Source: Providencia alcalifaciens DSM 30120
GTDB taxonomy: Bacteria > Pseudomonadota > Gammaproteobacteria > Enterobacterales > Enterobacteriaceae
Reading direction: 5' to 3'
Assembly: GCF_000173415.1 (NCBI RefSeq)
Contig: NZ_ABXW01000053.1
Location: forward strand, 283,743-347,742
Length of the DNA: 64,000 nt
Shown: positions 26,889 through 36,836 of the stretch, piece after piece
Position numbering within the stretch: the first letter of the stretch is position 1
Layout of the letters: every line of letters begins with the position of its first letter
Position numbers and translations under genes: made by a program
The notes under the pieces: generated by a model
Database searches by the model: none
Told to the model about the DNA's origin: nothing
The model's input: the letters and a program-made list of their open reading frames with translations, nothing else

Positions 26889-27542
26889 TTACGGGGCTAA
26901 TCGGTCAATTACCCAACCATCCCCTTCTCTTTGGTATAGAAAGCGGTCATGCAGGCGGTGAGCACCACCTTGCCAAAATTCGACACTATTGAAAACAACA
27001 CGATATCCCCCCCAAAAACTGGGTAATGGAACCTCGCCATTTTGGAATTTCTGTTTAAGTTCTAAAAATTTCCCTTCTAGGATCCCTCGCGCTGAAATTC
27101 TCGAAGATTGCGCCGATGCCCAAGCCGCAATTTGGCTATCTTTTGGACGACTATGGAAATATTTCAGTACTTCAATCGGGCTCAATCGCTCAGCAACTCC
27201 CGTAAAATGAACCTGACGATCCAATTGATACCATGGGAAATGCAGGCTGATTTTATTGTTATGCTCTAAATGCTGCGCTTTACGGCTACCTAAGTTGGTA
27301 TAAAAAACTAACCCATCTTTATCAAAATGCTTTAATAACACGATTCGCTGATAAGGCTGTCCGGTTTCATCGACGGTTGCTACACACATTGCGGTAGGAT
27401 CGGTTAACCGTGCTTCGCAAGCTTGCTTTAACCAACGCTCAAAAAGCGGAATCGGATCAGGAGTTAAATCTTTGCGTCTCAAGCCACCTTTTGTATATTC
27501 ACGTCGTACCGCGGCAAGATCGATCTCTTCAAGCTCGTTCAT
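26889..27542 (-). CDS. pdxH: Pyridoxamine 5'-phosphate oxidase PdxH
   Basis: FMN enzyme making pyridoxal 5'-phosphate from PNP or PMP. The 217-residue protein has the family phrases [24 protein letters not shown] (its start), [15 protein letters not shown] and the C-terminal [23 protein letters not shown]. coli PdxH has 218 residues. It sits 20 bases after the anmK stop and upstream of tyrS. Confidence 0.97.
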   Translation of the reverse strand: MNELEEIDLAAVRREYTKGGLRRKDLTPDPIPLFERWLKQACEARLTDPTAMCVATVDETGQPYQRIVLLKHFDKDGLVFYTNLGSRKAQHLEHNNKISLHFPWYQLDRQVHFTGVAERLSPIEVLKYFHSRPKDSQIAAWASAQSSRISARGILEGKFLELKQKFQNGEVPLPSFWGGYRVVFNSVEFWQGGAHRLHDRFLYQREGDGWVIDRLAP

Positions 27543-27562
27543 TTTACTGTCCTTTATAGCGG

Positions 27563-28687
27563 TTATTTTTTATCTATATTAGCAGGATATATCGCACCTA
27601 ATACGCTATCTCTGCTGGCACCAGTGACTGAGGCAAGGCTACCGGATAAACCTGAAATTGTGCGGGCCGCAAGCCATGCAAACGCGAGTGCTTCCATATC
27701 ATCGCCACTCAGTCCATATTTATCGCTGGGTGCCACTTCAATACCCGGTAATAATGTCGCTAACCGCAACATTAAGAATTTGTTCTGAGCGCCACCACCA
27801 CACACTATCAAACGTTCACAGCCGCCGCATAATTTAACTTGATCCACAATAGATACAGCGGTTAATTCACACAATGTAGCTTGAACATCCTCAGGTGATA
27901 ACAATTGAAAATGCGCTAGATGCTGCTCCAACCATTGCATATTAAAATATTCACGCCCAGTACTTTTTGGTGCTGAACGTTTAAAGTAGCCATCATTAAG
28001 CATCATGTTCAATAGTGCTTGATTCACCGTACCCGTCTTTGCCCATTCTCCATCTTTATCATAGGCTTGTTGCTTATTACGCCAGACCCAAGTATCCATT
28101 AGCATATTGCCAGGCCCTGTGTCATAACCTTTTACATAAGCATTTGGGAGTAATGCGGTAACATTCGCTATTCCACCAATATTGAGCACAATTCGTTTTT
28201 CAGTGGGATGCCCTAATACCGCCAAATGGAATGCAGGAACTAATGGCGCACCTTGACCACCGTAAGCCATATCTCTACGACGAAAATCACCAATTGTAGT
28301 GATTCCCGTTAAGGCTGCGACTCGATTGTTATCACCAATTTGCATAGTAAAGGGGGTTTCGCTATCAGGTTCATGCCAAACCGTCTGCCCATGACAGCCA
28401 ATAGCAATAATATCTTCAGAAGATAAACCCGTTTGCTGAAGAAGCTGATTAATGGCATTGGCATATATTGTGCCGAGTTCTCTGTCAATTTTCCCTAGTT
28501 CAGAAAGTGTTGTTTCCTGCCCTTGGCAAATATTTAGAATCCGCTTTTTCAATTCGATAGGAAATGAGGCACTCAAGCTCGCTTGTTCCGCAACAAATTT
28601 ATCATTTATTGCAGCTAAAACGACATCAACACCATCTAGGCTAGTTCCTGACATAACACCGATATAGCGACCTGACTTAATCATCAT
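27563..28687 (-). CDS. anmK: Anhydro-N-acetylmuramic acid kinase AnmK
   Basis: Phosphorylates anhydro-MurNAc during cell-wall recycling. The 374-residue protein has [10 protein letters not shown] near the N-terminus and the ATPase-fold phrases [22 protein letters not shown] and [15 protein letters not shown] lies before the tandem ATG pair at 28687/28684. mliC, which sits near anmK in E. coli, is absent. pdxH follows closely, so the two are probably co-transcribed. Confidence 0.96.
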   Translation of the reverse strand: MMIKSGRYIGVMSGTSLDGVDVVLAAINDKFVAEQASLSASFPIELKKRILNICQGQETTLSELGKIDRELGTIYANAINQLLQQTGLSSEDIIAIGCHGQTVWHEPDSETPFTMQIGDNNRVAALTGITTIGDFRRRDMAYGGQGAPLVPAFHLAVLGHPTEKRIVLNIGGIANVTALLPNAYVKGYDTGPGNMLMDTWVWRNKQQAYDKDGEWAKTGTVNQALLNMMLNDGYFKRSAPKSTGREYFNMQWLEQHLAHFQLLSPEDVQATLCELTAVSIVDQVKLCGGCERLIVCGGGAQNKFLMLRLATLLPGIEVAPSDKYGLSGDDMEALAFAWLAARTISGLSGSLASVTGASRDSVLGAIYPANIDKK

Positions 28688-29211
28688 TTATTCCCTTTAA
28701 CGTGCCTATTCACTTGATGAGATAAACTACGAAAGATTGTGCTTCGAGGGAAGTATTTGTCAACTGATCGATTCAATTTCTCGTACCGCTTCGCAGGAAT
28801 AATAAATAAATGAAGAGAAGATTCAAAATAGTGAGCAAAATAGCAGCAATAGATGTTTTTTTTATCTATTGCTTATTTAATTTGATTTATAATGGTTCAT
28901 TCTGTAATTATCTGCTACACCTTAAAGTGAGTGGTCACCATTACAGGTAAAAGTGCACTCTTTATTGATTGCTATAATGAGATGCTCTGAAATAGATAAA
29001 AACAGATCACTCTTTAGCAAAGGGTGCCCTAAATTGGGATTTTAGGTGGAATTTGAGACATTTTACCTAGTGTTGATGCATTATTTAATTCAAGATTAGT
29101 AATCTAGGCTCTGTTATCTAAAATAAATTTTTGATGTTATTGCGCTTATGGTAAGAACAAATATTCAATGCTACGTTACTGCCACAAACAGCAAGTCTCA
29201 TAGGAGTTATT
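28688..29211. other. Divergent promoter region anmK/slyB
   Basis: About 520 AT-rich bases. TATAAT at 28973-28978 is a plausible -10 box on the plus strand but has no good -35, and it lies far from slyB. No PhoP box was convincing. No ORF or RNA gene recognised. Confidence 0.4.
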
Positions 29212-29679
29212 ATGCTTAAGAAAGTTTTTGTAGGTGTTGCTGCGGTTGTTGCATTATCTGGCTGTGTCAATACGAGTACGCTTTCTGGTGATACTATTTC
29301 AGCTCAAGATGCTAAACAAGTGCAAACCGTTACTTATGGTACAGTCCTGAATGCGCGCCCTGTTACTATCCAAGCGGGTGAAGATGGTAACGTTATTGGT
29401 GCTATTGGTGGTGCTGTAATTGGTGGTCTATTAGGTAATACTGTTGGTGGTGGTACAGGCAAAACGCTGGCAACCGCTGCTGGTGCAATTGCCGGCGGTT
29501 TAGCAGGTCAACAGGCTCAAGGCGCTTTAAATAAAAGCCAAGGTGTTCAACTGGAAATTCGTTTAGACAGCGGTAAAAATATTGTTGTTGTTCAAAAACA
29601 AGATCCAACTACTTTCCGTGTTGGTCAACGTGTCATGATTGCAAACAGCGGAAGCACAGTCACAGTTTCACCTCGTTAA
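29212..29679 (+). CDS. slyB: Outer membrane lipoprotein SlyB
   Basis: Lipoprotein of 155 residues with lipobox ALSGC (Cys18), then a Gly-rich glycine-zipper region (GNVIGAIGGAVIGGLLGNTVG begins it) and a C-terminal beta-rich part. SlyB is a PhoPQ-regulated OM protein that protects the envelope; it pairs by position with slyA as in E. coli. AGGAG precedes the ATG. Confidence 0.95.
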   Translation: MLKKVFVGVAAVVALSGCVNTSTLSGDTISAQDAKQVQTVTYGTVLNARPVTIQAGEDGNVIGAIGGAVIGGLLGNTVGGGTGKTLATAAGAIAGGLAGQQAQGALNKSQGVQLEIRLDSGKNIVVVQKQDPTTFRVGQRVMIANSGSTVTVSPR

Positions 29680-29697
29680 GTTGATTCAAATTAAAAT

Positions 29698-29736
29698 AAA
29701 ATGCGTTCACCTCCCATGAGTCGGTGAACGCATTTT
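29698..29736 (+). terminator. Terminator of slyB
   Basis: Perfect 14-bp stem AAAATGCGTTCACC (29698-29711) / GGTGAACGCATTTT (29723-29736). Confidence 0.85.
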
Positions 29737-30134
29737 CTGTTAACAAGTTTTAGTGATTTAATTTTAATCTCATGGCTGTTAATAAAATTTAGTGTTATTA
29801 ACAATGCTAAATTATTTTACTGAATTTTTTTGTATGCTTCATTTTAAATTTATTTTGATTCGTCTTTACATCCCCATACTTCATAGATGAAATAATTTAA
29901 ATTGATATTATTTTAATGAAAGGAAAATATGATATTTTCACACTATCCTTTACTGTTCAGCCTTATCTACAGCGCCCAAAACTTTATATCTAAAAGTAGC
30001 AAAATATAAAGCCGCCTCACGTAAAAAATCATGCATTAGATAAAATCAAAATACATATTACGTGAATAGTGGCTATATTTATTAGTTCAATATATTTTCG
30101 ATTACATTTCATTCATGAATAAATAATTATTAAG
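29737..30134. other. Gap between convergent slyB and slyA
   Basis: About 400 very AT-rich bases. TCACGTAA and TTACGTGA near 30020 and 30060 form a distant 8-bp inverted repeat. Nothing else recognised. Confidence 0.4.
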
Positions 30135-30569
30135 CTATGAATCATTCTGTAATCGTAGGATATTTTTTTCCAACTTTAACAACAATAGAGATAACTGCCC
30201 TAGCTCATCATGGCTAATATTACTCAGAATTTCTGTACGCGTATTATTAATCACTTGATCCACAGTCTTGATAAAAGGCTCTGATTCCTCAGTTAATTTG
30301 ATTCTTTTGGCTCGTCGATCGTTAGCACAAGTATGGCGAGAAATTAGCTTTTTCTCTTCCAATTGATCTAGCGTCCGAACCAATGACGGTTGCTCAATCC
30401 CAATGGCTTTTGCCAGCTGAATCTGTGATTGTTCTGGAGGTAACTGACTAATGTTATGTAATGTTACCCAATGTGTTTGCGTTAACTTCAGTGGCTTTAG
30501 ACGATAGTCAATTAATGCTCGCCACATACGTACTACGCGAGATAATTCAGTTCCAATTTGTGATTCCAA
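30135..30569 (-). CDS. slyA: MarR-family regulator SlyA
   Basis: Winged-helix regulator that counteracts H-NS at many envelope and virulence genes. The 144-residue protein has [22 protein letters not shown] at the N-terminus, the recognition region [18 protein letters not shown] and the wing [13 protein letters not shown], all as in E. coli and Salmonella SlyA. AGGAGG-like bases precede the start. Convergent with slyB. Confidence 0.96.
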   Translation of the reverse strand: MESQIGTELSRVVRMWRALIDYRLKPLKLTQTHWVTLHNISQLPPEQSQIQLAKAIGIEQPSLVRTLDQLEEKKLISRHTCANDRRAKRIKLTEESEPFIKTVDQVINNTRTEILSNISHDELGQLSLLLLKLEKNILRLQNDS

Positions 30570-31087
30570 TTTACCCTCCTGTATATAATTATAATGTCTA
30601 AAAAATATACCTAATACATATTATTTTTTAAATTATATATTAATTCCCTTTTATATTGACAACCTTTTATTGACTCAATACCTAATAAATACCTATATAT
30701 AGTGAGTATCAATAATTTATTGCGTGATATATCCTTTATTTTCTTCCATGTACTTTCATGTAAAAACAATCCAATCACTTAATAAGATAACCTATCAATT
30801 ATCTTATTAATAAGAATAGCCTTACTCTTCTTTCGAATCTATCTATTTTAACCCTTATAGTAATTACAGCTAACAATAAAAAATGCAATAGCAAATAAAT
30901 CCTTTAAAAACAAAAGAATATAGTTATTCTTAAAATTATGTCATTTACAGTGGATTTGCATAAATACCATCATCATTTTGAATAAATAAAATTTTATTGA
31001 AAGATAACCAATGAAATTAATGTTAATTTATCAATTCGTACTTTAATGATTTACAACCTACTAATTAGTAGTGAAATAATTAACCCA
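30570..31087. other. AT-rich upstream region of slyA
   Basis: About 520 bases, extremely AT-rich, holding the slyA promoter and the 3' flank of the DUF1289 gene. E. coli has ydhIJK and sodC in this interval; I see no trace of them, nor any RNA gene. Confidence 0.45.
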
Positions 31088-31327
31088 CTAAAACAATGAC
31101 TGCTGTGGATCATTATTTTCTTCTTGGACCACTTTCTTACTATTTGCTCTTAATAGTCGTTGACGGCATAAACGAATCACATGACGTTTCTGAGCATTGG
31201 TTAATTGCAACCACCCGAAACGTTCATCTCGAGTACGATAGCAACCTCGGCAATACCCTTGCTCATTGGTTTGACATATCCCACGACAAGGGCTTGGAAT
31301 GTCAAAAAACTCAAGTTGTTCAGCCAT
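31088..31327 (-). CDS. ydhL: DUF1289 protein YdhL
   Basis: Small protein of 79 residues with the Cys pattern SPCRGICQTNEQGYCRGCYRT typical of DUF1289, likely a metal-binding knuckle, and the C-terminus PQQSLF. Start 31327 (MAEQLEFFD) gives the same N-terminus as E. coli YdhL; upstream in-frame codons run through the promoter. In E. coli it lies beside nemRA; nemRA is missing here. Confidence 0.85.
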   Translation of the reverse strand: MAEQLEFFDIPSPCRGICQTNEQGYCRGCYRTRDERFGWLQLTNAQKRHVIRLCRQRLLRANSKKVVQEENNDPQQSLF

Positions 31328-31505
31328 CGTTAACCACCCGTAATATAAACATAAAATTATGATATACTCCCTCGAATTGAGTATAACCATGATATGGCTA
31401 AAAAATAAACCACAATCGCTGTATTTAGCCATATCACGCGTTATATTAATAAATTGATTCGACTTTAAGCATCACTGCGTACGAATTTATTGGGAGACTT
31501 TTATT

Positions 31506-31913
31506 ATGCGCTTACTACATACCATGCTCCGTGTCACCGACATGCAACGCTCCATTGATTTTTATACTAAAGTATTAGGCATGCGCCTACTGCGTACGAG
31601 CGAAAATGAAGAATATAAATATTCCTTAGCATTCGTAGGCTACAGTGATGAAAGCGAAGGTGCTGTTATCGAACTAACTTATAATTGGGGCGTAACAGAA
31701 TATGATTTAGGCAATGCATATGGTCACATTGCACTCGGAGTTGATGATGTTGCTAAAACATGTGAAGACATCCGTCATGCAGGTGGAAATGTGACTCGTG
31801 AAGCAGGTCCTGTCAAAGGCGGCACCACCGTTATCGCATTTGTTGAAGATCCTGATGGATATAAAATCGAGCTCATTGAGAATAAAAGTGCAAGTAAAGG
31901 ATTAGGTAATTAA
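31506..31913 (+). CDS. gloA: Glyoxalase I (lactoylglutathione lyase)
   Basis: Converts the methylglyoxal-glutathione hemithioacetal to S-lactoylglutathione. The 135-residue protein has the four Ni2+ ligands of the E. coli enzyme at the same positions: His5, Glu56, His74 and Glu122. GGGAG precedes the ATG. rnt follows by about 125 bases, as in E. coli. Confidence 0.98.
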   Translation: MRLLHTMLRVTDMQRSIDFYTKVLGMRLLRTSENEEYKYSLAFVGYSDESEGAVIELTYNWGVTEYDLGNAYGHIALGVDDVAKTCEDIRHAGGNVTREAGPVKGGTTVIAFVEDPDGYKIELIENKSASKGLGN

Positions 31914-32039
31914 TCCTCTTCATGAATTTTAAATTTCGGGGGAGGATATCATCCCCCGAAATTTCTTCAGTATCTACCTGCAAAAATGAATTCCCTTTGG
32001 CATAATGAAGCCAACCAGAAACTGTAAATTGAAAGCCTA

Positions 32040-32684
32040 ATGTCTGAAAAAAATAATCCTAACTCACTGGTTAACCGATTTCGGGGTTACTACCCTGTTG
32101 TTATTGATGTTGAAACTGGTGGGTTCAACCCTAAAACTGATGGTCTGCTTGAGATAGCCGCCATTACACTTAAGATGGATAAAGATGGCTGGCTCGCCAT
32201 TGATGAAACGCTGCATTTTCATGTAGAACCTTTTGAGGGGGCGAATTTGGAACCCTCGGCTCTTGAATTTACAGGTATCGATCCAACCAACCCATTACGT
32301 GGGGCAGTGAGTGAATATGACGCATTGCATGCCATTTTTAAAACAATCCGAAAAGGCATGAAAAACACAGATTGTAATCGAGCAATTATGGTGGCGCACA
32401 ATGCTAATTTTGACCACAGTTTTGTCATGAATGCAGCTGAACGCTCTGGGTTAAAGCGTAACCCTTTCCATCCTTTTGCAACATTCGATACGGCAGCACT
32501 GAGTGGTTTAGTTTTTGGGCAAACTATCCTCGCAAAAGCATGTGTCACAGCGGGTATTCCATTTGATGGAAAACAAGCTCATGGCGCCTTGTATGATACT
32601 AATCGTACCGCACTGTTATTCTGCGAGTTAGTGAATAAATGGAAAAAACTCGGCGGATGGCCGCTTCCTAGCGAACCTCAATAA
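32040..32684 (+). CDS. rnt: Ribonuclease T
   Basis: DEDDh exoribonuclease that trims tRNA and other RNA 3' ends. The 214-residue protein has the first exo motif VIDVETGG (Asp23, Glu25), [10 protein letters not shown] in the middle, and [11 protein letters not shown] with the catalytic His and Asp. E. coli RNase T has 215 residues. Convergent with grxD across a shared terminator. Confidence 0.97.
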   Translation: MSEKNNPNSLVNRFRGYYPVVIDVETGGFNPKTDGLLEIAAITLKMDKDGWLAIDETLHFHVEPFEGANLEPSALEFTGIDPTNPLRGAVSEYDALHAIFKTIRKGMKNTDCNRAIMVAHNANFDHSFVMNAAERSGLKRNPFHPFATFDTAALSGLVFGQTILAKACVTAGIPFDGKQAHGALYDTNRTALLFCELVNKWKKLGGWPLPSEPQ

Positions 32685-32712
32685 CGCCCTTTATTCCCGC
32701 CATAAATACAAA

Positions 32713-32746
32713 AAAACCGTATTAGTTTTTATGCTAATACGGTTTT
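32713..32746. terminator. Bidirectional terminator rnt/grxD
   Basis: Perfect 13-bp stem AAAACCGTATTAG (32713-32725) / CTAATACGGTTTT (32734-32746) with an 8-base loop. Confidence 0.88.
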
Positions 32747-32789
32747 CTATCAATATGTTGTAAGCTCAAAGGCCCACATAACCATTTGA

Positions 32790-33137
32790 TTACTCAGTAA
32801 TGGTTTCATCTGCTGGACGGTACTTGTCCGCAGTTTCTTTAATCAATGTTTGTAACTCGCCACGCTGGAACATTTCAACGATAATGTCACAACCACCAAC
32901 TAACTCGCCATCAACCCATAATTGCGGGAATGTTGGCCAGTTAGCATATTTTGGCAGCTCTGCGCGGATATCTGGATTTTGTAGAATGTCGACGTAAGCA
33001 AAGCGTTCACCGCAAGAAGACAGTGCTTGAACAGCTTGAGCAGAAAATCCGCAGCTAGGCAGTTTTGGAGAGCCTTTCATATATAATAAAATTGGGTTTT
33101 CTTTAACTTGGCGCTCAATTTTTTCGATTGTTGTCAT
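32790..33137 (-). CDS. grxD: Monothiol glutaredoxin Grx4
   Basis: Binds and transfers [2Fe-2S] clusters with glutathione and BolA-type partners. The 115-residue protein has the CGFS active site (Cys29), WPTFPQLWVDGELVGGCDI for glutathione binding, and the E. coli length. It stands alone on the minus strand. Confidence 0.97.
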   Translation of the reverse strand: MTTIEKIERQVKENPILLYMKGSPKLPSCGFSAQAVQALSSCGERFAYVDILQNPDIRAELPKYANWPTFPQLWVDGELVGGCDIIVEMFQRGELQTLIKETADKYRPADETITE

Positions 33138-33749
33138 TTTATATCCTAAAACGTGGGTGCTGATTTTGTAGTCAGGTGAGTCACTTTAAATCATTCCTCA
33201 GAACCATTTCCAAGATAACTCATTAGACAGAACAGATTGACCGGTGTAATGCCGGCATTGTCAAAACATCGCAAATTGTTCCGTGATTGTTTCATACAAT
33301 ATGCCAGTTTTATAAGGTGAATACTATAGCACTCCTATTTGCGGTACTCAAAAGGTGAAGAACAAATAGCAACGTTTTCTTTTTGCTATAAAAAATTTTC
33401 TGTTGGCGTTTTTGCCGTGTAATCATAGGAGTTATTTGTTAATATATTAGCAAATTAATAACACTTGATGCATTTCTCCGCTTATCCATGATAATCACGA
33501 TCAGGGTGAGAGTGATATTATGCAACTTACTAACAATTAAGACATAAATAGCATCATGTAGCAGGTTTTTTCTTACGGTAGCCTGTATTCTGTTATGATA
33601 AATAAATAACTGATTCGATGACGTGGTAGCTGATAATCGTTTCCCGTCACTATAATAGAAGTAGATTAACAAATAGATACACGTTTAATTTCGCTCATTT
33701 TACGAGCAAACACCCTAAACACTGAATAAAAGCAATCAAGGAGTACGCA
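33138..33749. other. Divergent region grxD/sodB with sodB promoter
   Basis: About 610 AT-rich bases. A perfect 12-base palindrome AATGCCGGCATT lies at 33248-33259, inside a TTGAC...GTCAA flank. TATAAT at 33652-33657 is a good -10 box for sodB, giving a leader of about 85 bases; its -35 is weak. No ORF with support. Confidence 0.5.
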
Positions 33750-33756
33750 ATGTCTT
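33743..33756 (+). promoter_or_regulatory. Predicted RyhB target site on sodB mRNA
   Basis: GCAATGTC (33747-33754), spanning the sodB start codon, is an exact complement of the first eight bases of the RyhB core (GACATTGC). E. coli RyhB blocks sodB translation at the equivalent place. Confidence 0.7.
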
Positions 33757-34328
33757 TTGAATTACCAGCTCTACCTTATGCTAAAGATGCTTTAGAACCG
33801 CATATCTCTGCTGAAACCTTAGAATATCACTATGGTAAGCACCACAACACATATGTTGTTAACCTGAACAACCTGATCAAAGGCACCAAATTTGAAGGTC
33901 TGTCTTTAGAAGAAATCATCAAAACTTCTGACGCTGGCGTATTCAATAACGCGGCTCAAGTTTGGAATCACACTTTCTACTGGCACTGCTTAGCACCAAA
34001 TGCAGGTGGCGAACCAACAGGTAAAGTTGCTGAAGCTATCAACAAAGCATTCGGTTCATTCGCTCAGTTCAAAGAGCAATTCACTGATGCCGCAGTTAAA
34101 AACTTCGGTGCAGGTTGGACTTGGTTAGTGAAAAAAGCAGATGGTAGCCTCGCTATCGTCAACACCTCTAACGCAGCAACACCAATCTCTGGTGACGACA
34201 AGCCCGTTCTGACTGTTGATATCTGGGAACACGCTTACTACATCGATTACCGTAACGCGCGTCCAAAATACTTAGAAAATTTCTGGGCGCTGGTTAACTG
34301 GAAATTTGTTGAAGAAAATCTGGCTTAA
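33750..34328 (+). CDS. sodB: Iron superoxide dismutase SodB
   Basis: Cytoplasmic Fe-SOD. The 192-residue protein has the iron ligands His27, His74, Asp157 and His161 in the usual motifs (EYHYGKHH, NHTFYWH, DIWEHAYY) and the Fe-type residues AAQVWNHTFYWHC. AAGGAG lies before the start. Probable post-transcriptional control by RyhB, and by FnrS by analogy with E. coli, both encoded in this window. Confidence 0.98.
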   Translation: MSFELPALPYAKDALEPHISAETLEYHYGKHHNTYVVNLNNLIKGTKFEGLSLEEIIKTSDAGVFNNAAQVWNHTFYWHCLAPNAGGEPTGKVAEAINKAFGSFAQFKEQFTDAAVKNFGAGWTWLVKKADGSLAIVNTSNAATPISGDDKPVLTVDIWEHAYYIDYRNARPKYLENFWALVNWKFVEENLA

Positions 34329-34354
34329 TTTTAGTTCAGATCTAAAATGACTAC

Positions 34355-34375
34355 GGGCGAGTACAATACTCGCCC
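34355..34375 (+). terminator. Terminator of sodB
   Basis: Perfect 9-bp stem GGGCGAGTA (34355-34363) / TACTCGCCC (34367-34375), then TTAATTATTT. Confidence 0.75.
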
Positions 34376-34416
34376 TTAATTATTTCTCATCCTAAATAGT
34401 AAGGATGAAAATGAAA

Positions 34417-34500
34417 TCAGAAAATGTGCACAACAAACAAAATAATTACAGCTAAAGAGCCAAATGCCGCTAGTAATCCATATTTTAAATCTGTATCCAT
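34417..34500 (-). CDS. ynhF: YnhF-like single-helix membrane mini-protein
   Basis: A 27-codon ORF starting MDTDLKYG and continuing as one hydrophobic helix ending VVHIF. E. coli YnhF (29 residues, starting MSTDLKFS) is a membrane mini-protein encoded beside purR, the same place as here. GAGAGGG precedes the ATG at proper spacing. Its role is unknown; it is too short for normal gene calling. Confidence 0.8.
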   Translation of the reverse strand: MDTDLKYGLLAAFGSLAVIILFVVHIF

Positions 34501-34767
34501 GAGACCCTCTCATATCGAGAAATTGAATTATCAAATAACCATAAAATAAAAAGGTTATTTCAGTATACATGCACAAAAACGTAAAACCAGTGTCTATATC
34601 ACATGTTATAACATCAATTATTTCTTTCGTTTTTGCGCTAGATCAGACAAAATCGATAACAAATCGCTAAATTATTGCCAGCAAAGAGACTATGCATCAA
34701 TATGCAGGTAATTATTTAACTAGAATTATTTTAGAGACCAAGTTTTGGTTAGGAGTTTTTTCTTCTC

Positions 34768-35793
34768 ATGGCAACAATTAAAGATGTGGCGAAGCGTGCA
34801 GGCGTCTCCACCACAACCGTCTCCCATGTTATCAACAAGACGCGTTTTGTCGCTGATGATACAAAAACGGCCGTTTGGGCCGCCATCAAAGAGCTCAATT
34901 ATTCTCCAAGTGCGGTTGCTCGTAGTTTAAAAGTCAATCACACCAAATCAATTGGTCTACTGGCGACATCAAGTGAGGCGCCCTATTTTGCAGAAGTCAT
35001 CGAATCTGTTGAAAATAGTTGCTATGAGAAAGGCTACACTTTAATTTTATGTAATTCTCACAATAACTTAGGTAAGCAAAAAGCCTACCTGCAAATGCTG
35101 GCGCAAAAACGAGTCGATGGTCTACTTGTCATGTGCTCAGAATACCCCGATACCCTAATTGGCATGTTGGAAGATTACCGCAATATTCCAATGGTGGTAA
35201 TGGATTGGGGAACTTCTCGTGGCGACTTTACTGATAGTATTATTGATAACTCTTTCCACGGTGGTTATTTAGCCGGTCGTTACCTTATTGACCGCGGTCA
35301 TCGGGAAATTGGCGTGATCCCGGGGTCTCTCGAAAGAAATACGGGGATTGGACGTTTAACTGGTTTTAAAAAAGCCATGGAAGAAGCCAAAGTCACCCTG
35401 AAAGATGAGTGGATTGTTCAGGGGGATTTCGAGCCAGAATCCGGTTATAAAGCGATGATGCAAATCCTCAGTAACAAGCACCGCCCTACAGCTGTCTTTT
35501 GTGGTGGTGATATTATGGCGATGGGGGCAATTTGTGCTGCTGATGAGATGGGACTGCGCGTTCCTCAAGATATTTCCATTATTGGTTATGATAACGTGCG
35601 TAACGCTCGTTACTTCACTCCAGCTTTGACTACCATTCACCAGCCAAAAGAGCGCTTAGGTCAAATGGCATTTGCGATGTTGCTTGATCGTATCGTGAAT
35701 AAACGTGAAGATGCACAAACGATTGAAGTTCATCCACGTTTAGTTGAACGCCGTTCCGTGGCAGATGGTCCATTTATTGATTATCGTCGTTAA
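34768..35793 (+). CDS. purR: Purine repressor PurR
   Basis: LacI-family repressor of purine biosynthesis that binds hypoxanthine or guanine as corepressor. The 341-residue protein (same as E. coli) starts with the [23 protein letters not shown] and hinge [11 protein letters not shown], followed by the periplasmic-binding-type core. AGGAG lies 12 bases before the ATG, rather far. I looked for a PurR operator upstream without a convincing hit. Confidence 0.96.
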   Translation: MATIKDVAKRAGVSTTTVSHVINKTRFVADDTKTAVWAAIKELNYSPSAVARSLKVNHTKSIGLLATSSEAPYFAEVIESVENSCYEKGYTLILCNSHNNLGKQKAYLQMLAQKRVDGLLVMCSEYPDTLIGMLEDYRNIPMVVMDWGTSRGDFTDSIIDNSFHGGYLAGRYLIDRGHREIGVIPGSLERNTGIGRLTGFKKAMEEAKVTLKDEWIVQGDFEPESGYKAMMQILSNKHRPTAVFCGGDIMAMGAICAADEMGLRVPQDISIIGYDNVRNARYFTPALTTIHQPKERLGQMAFAMLLDRIVNKREDAQTIEVHPRLVERRSVADGPFIDYRR

Positions 35794-35808
35794 CCATATC
35801 ACTATAAT

Positions 35809-36714
35809 TTAGCTAGCAAACCACTCCGCGTTGAGCGTTTCACTATCACCAAGATAGTCCAGAAGCCATCTCAACGCCGGAGATGTATTGTTTTCAACCC
35901 ATGTTAAGCAACATGGACTTTCAGGGAAAGGCTGCGCTAGCTCCAATTCAACTAATTTCCCTTCTGCACACAAGGGTGCGGCTCGATGTTCTGGCACCAT
36001 TCCAACGCAGAGACCATTCGCTAAACATGCCAAACCACTTTCCCAATAAGGCACAACTAAGCGGCGCTGGTTATCCAATGCCCACGTGTCTCGCTTAGGT
36101 AAGCTTCGAGAGGTATCTTCAAGACATAAACTCGGATACTCTCGCATTTGGTCATCCGTCAGTTTACCTTGGATTTTTGCTAATGGGTGTTCAGGGCTTG
36201 CCACACAGCGCCATGACATAAACCCCATATCACGAAAACTATAACGCTCACCAATGGGTGAGGCACGAGTTGCACCAATTGCCACATCCACTCTGCCATC
36301 CGCTAAAGCATCCCAGACACCATTAAAAACTTCAGGGTGTATATAGAGCTCAATATCAGGAAAATGGCGATAAAAGTCTAAAATCAACTGCTCAGTACGC
36401 TGTGGTTTCACAATACAATCAACCGCAATACTGAACTGCCCACGCCACCCATTTGCGACTTGTTGACACTGATGGCGGGTATCAATCATTTTTTTGATAA
36501 CACTTCGGCTCTCTTTAATAAAGATAACGCCCGCTTCAGTCAACACTACATCGCGGTGACGCCGCTCAAATAGTGGTACTGCCAACCATTCCTCGATTTG
36601 TTTCACTGTATAGCTGATCGCTGAAGGGACTCGATGCAGCTCATCTGCGGCACCACTAAAACTTCCCGTTCGAGCCACTGCGTCTATGACTTCAAGTGCA
36701 TGAGCTGACCACAT
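35809..36714 (-). CDS. punR: LysR-type regulator PunR
   Basis: LysR regulator of 301 residues whose N-terminus (MWSAHALEVIDAVARTGSFSGAA) and central phrases (VFNGVWDALADGRVDVAIGATRA) match E. coli YdhB/PunR, which activates the divergent purine-nucleoside transporter gene punC. ATG 36714 is chosen because it has GGGA upstream and the family N-terminus; a TTG at 36729 is unlikely. It converges on purR, as in E. coli. Confidence 0.93.
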   Translation of the reverse strand: MWSAHALEVIDAVARTGSFSGAADELHRVPSAISYTVKQIEEWLAVPLFERRHRDVVLTEAGVIFIKESRSVIKKMIDTRHQCQQVANGWRGQFSIAVDCIVKPQRTEQLILDFYRHFPDIELYIHPEVFNGVWDALADGRVDVAIGATRASPIGERYSFRDMGFMSWRCVASPEHPLAKIQGKLTDDQMREYPSLCLEDTSRSLPKRDTWALDNQRRLVVPYWESGLACLANGLCVGMVPEHRAAPLCAEGKLVELELAQPFPESPCCLTWVENNTSPALRWLLDYLGDSETLNAEWFAS

Positions 36715-36836
36715 TTTCTTTCCCTTCAAATAATTTGATAGCAGAGTCCAAATATTACCGTTTCACAACGTAAAAAAATAGCCTATACAATAAGATAACC
36801 GTTAACATTATTTCAAATATAGATTAAGTAAAAACT

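Noticed and set aside
33439..33672. 77-residue minus-strand ORF in the grxD-sodB gap
   Set aside because: Overlaps the sodB promoter, AT-rich low-quality sequence, no ribosome-binding site or known features.
34618..34645. PurR operator upstream of purR
   Set aside because: A GC-step flanked by T-runs looks similar but the spacing to the central CG is off by two bases.
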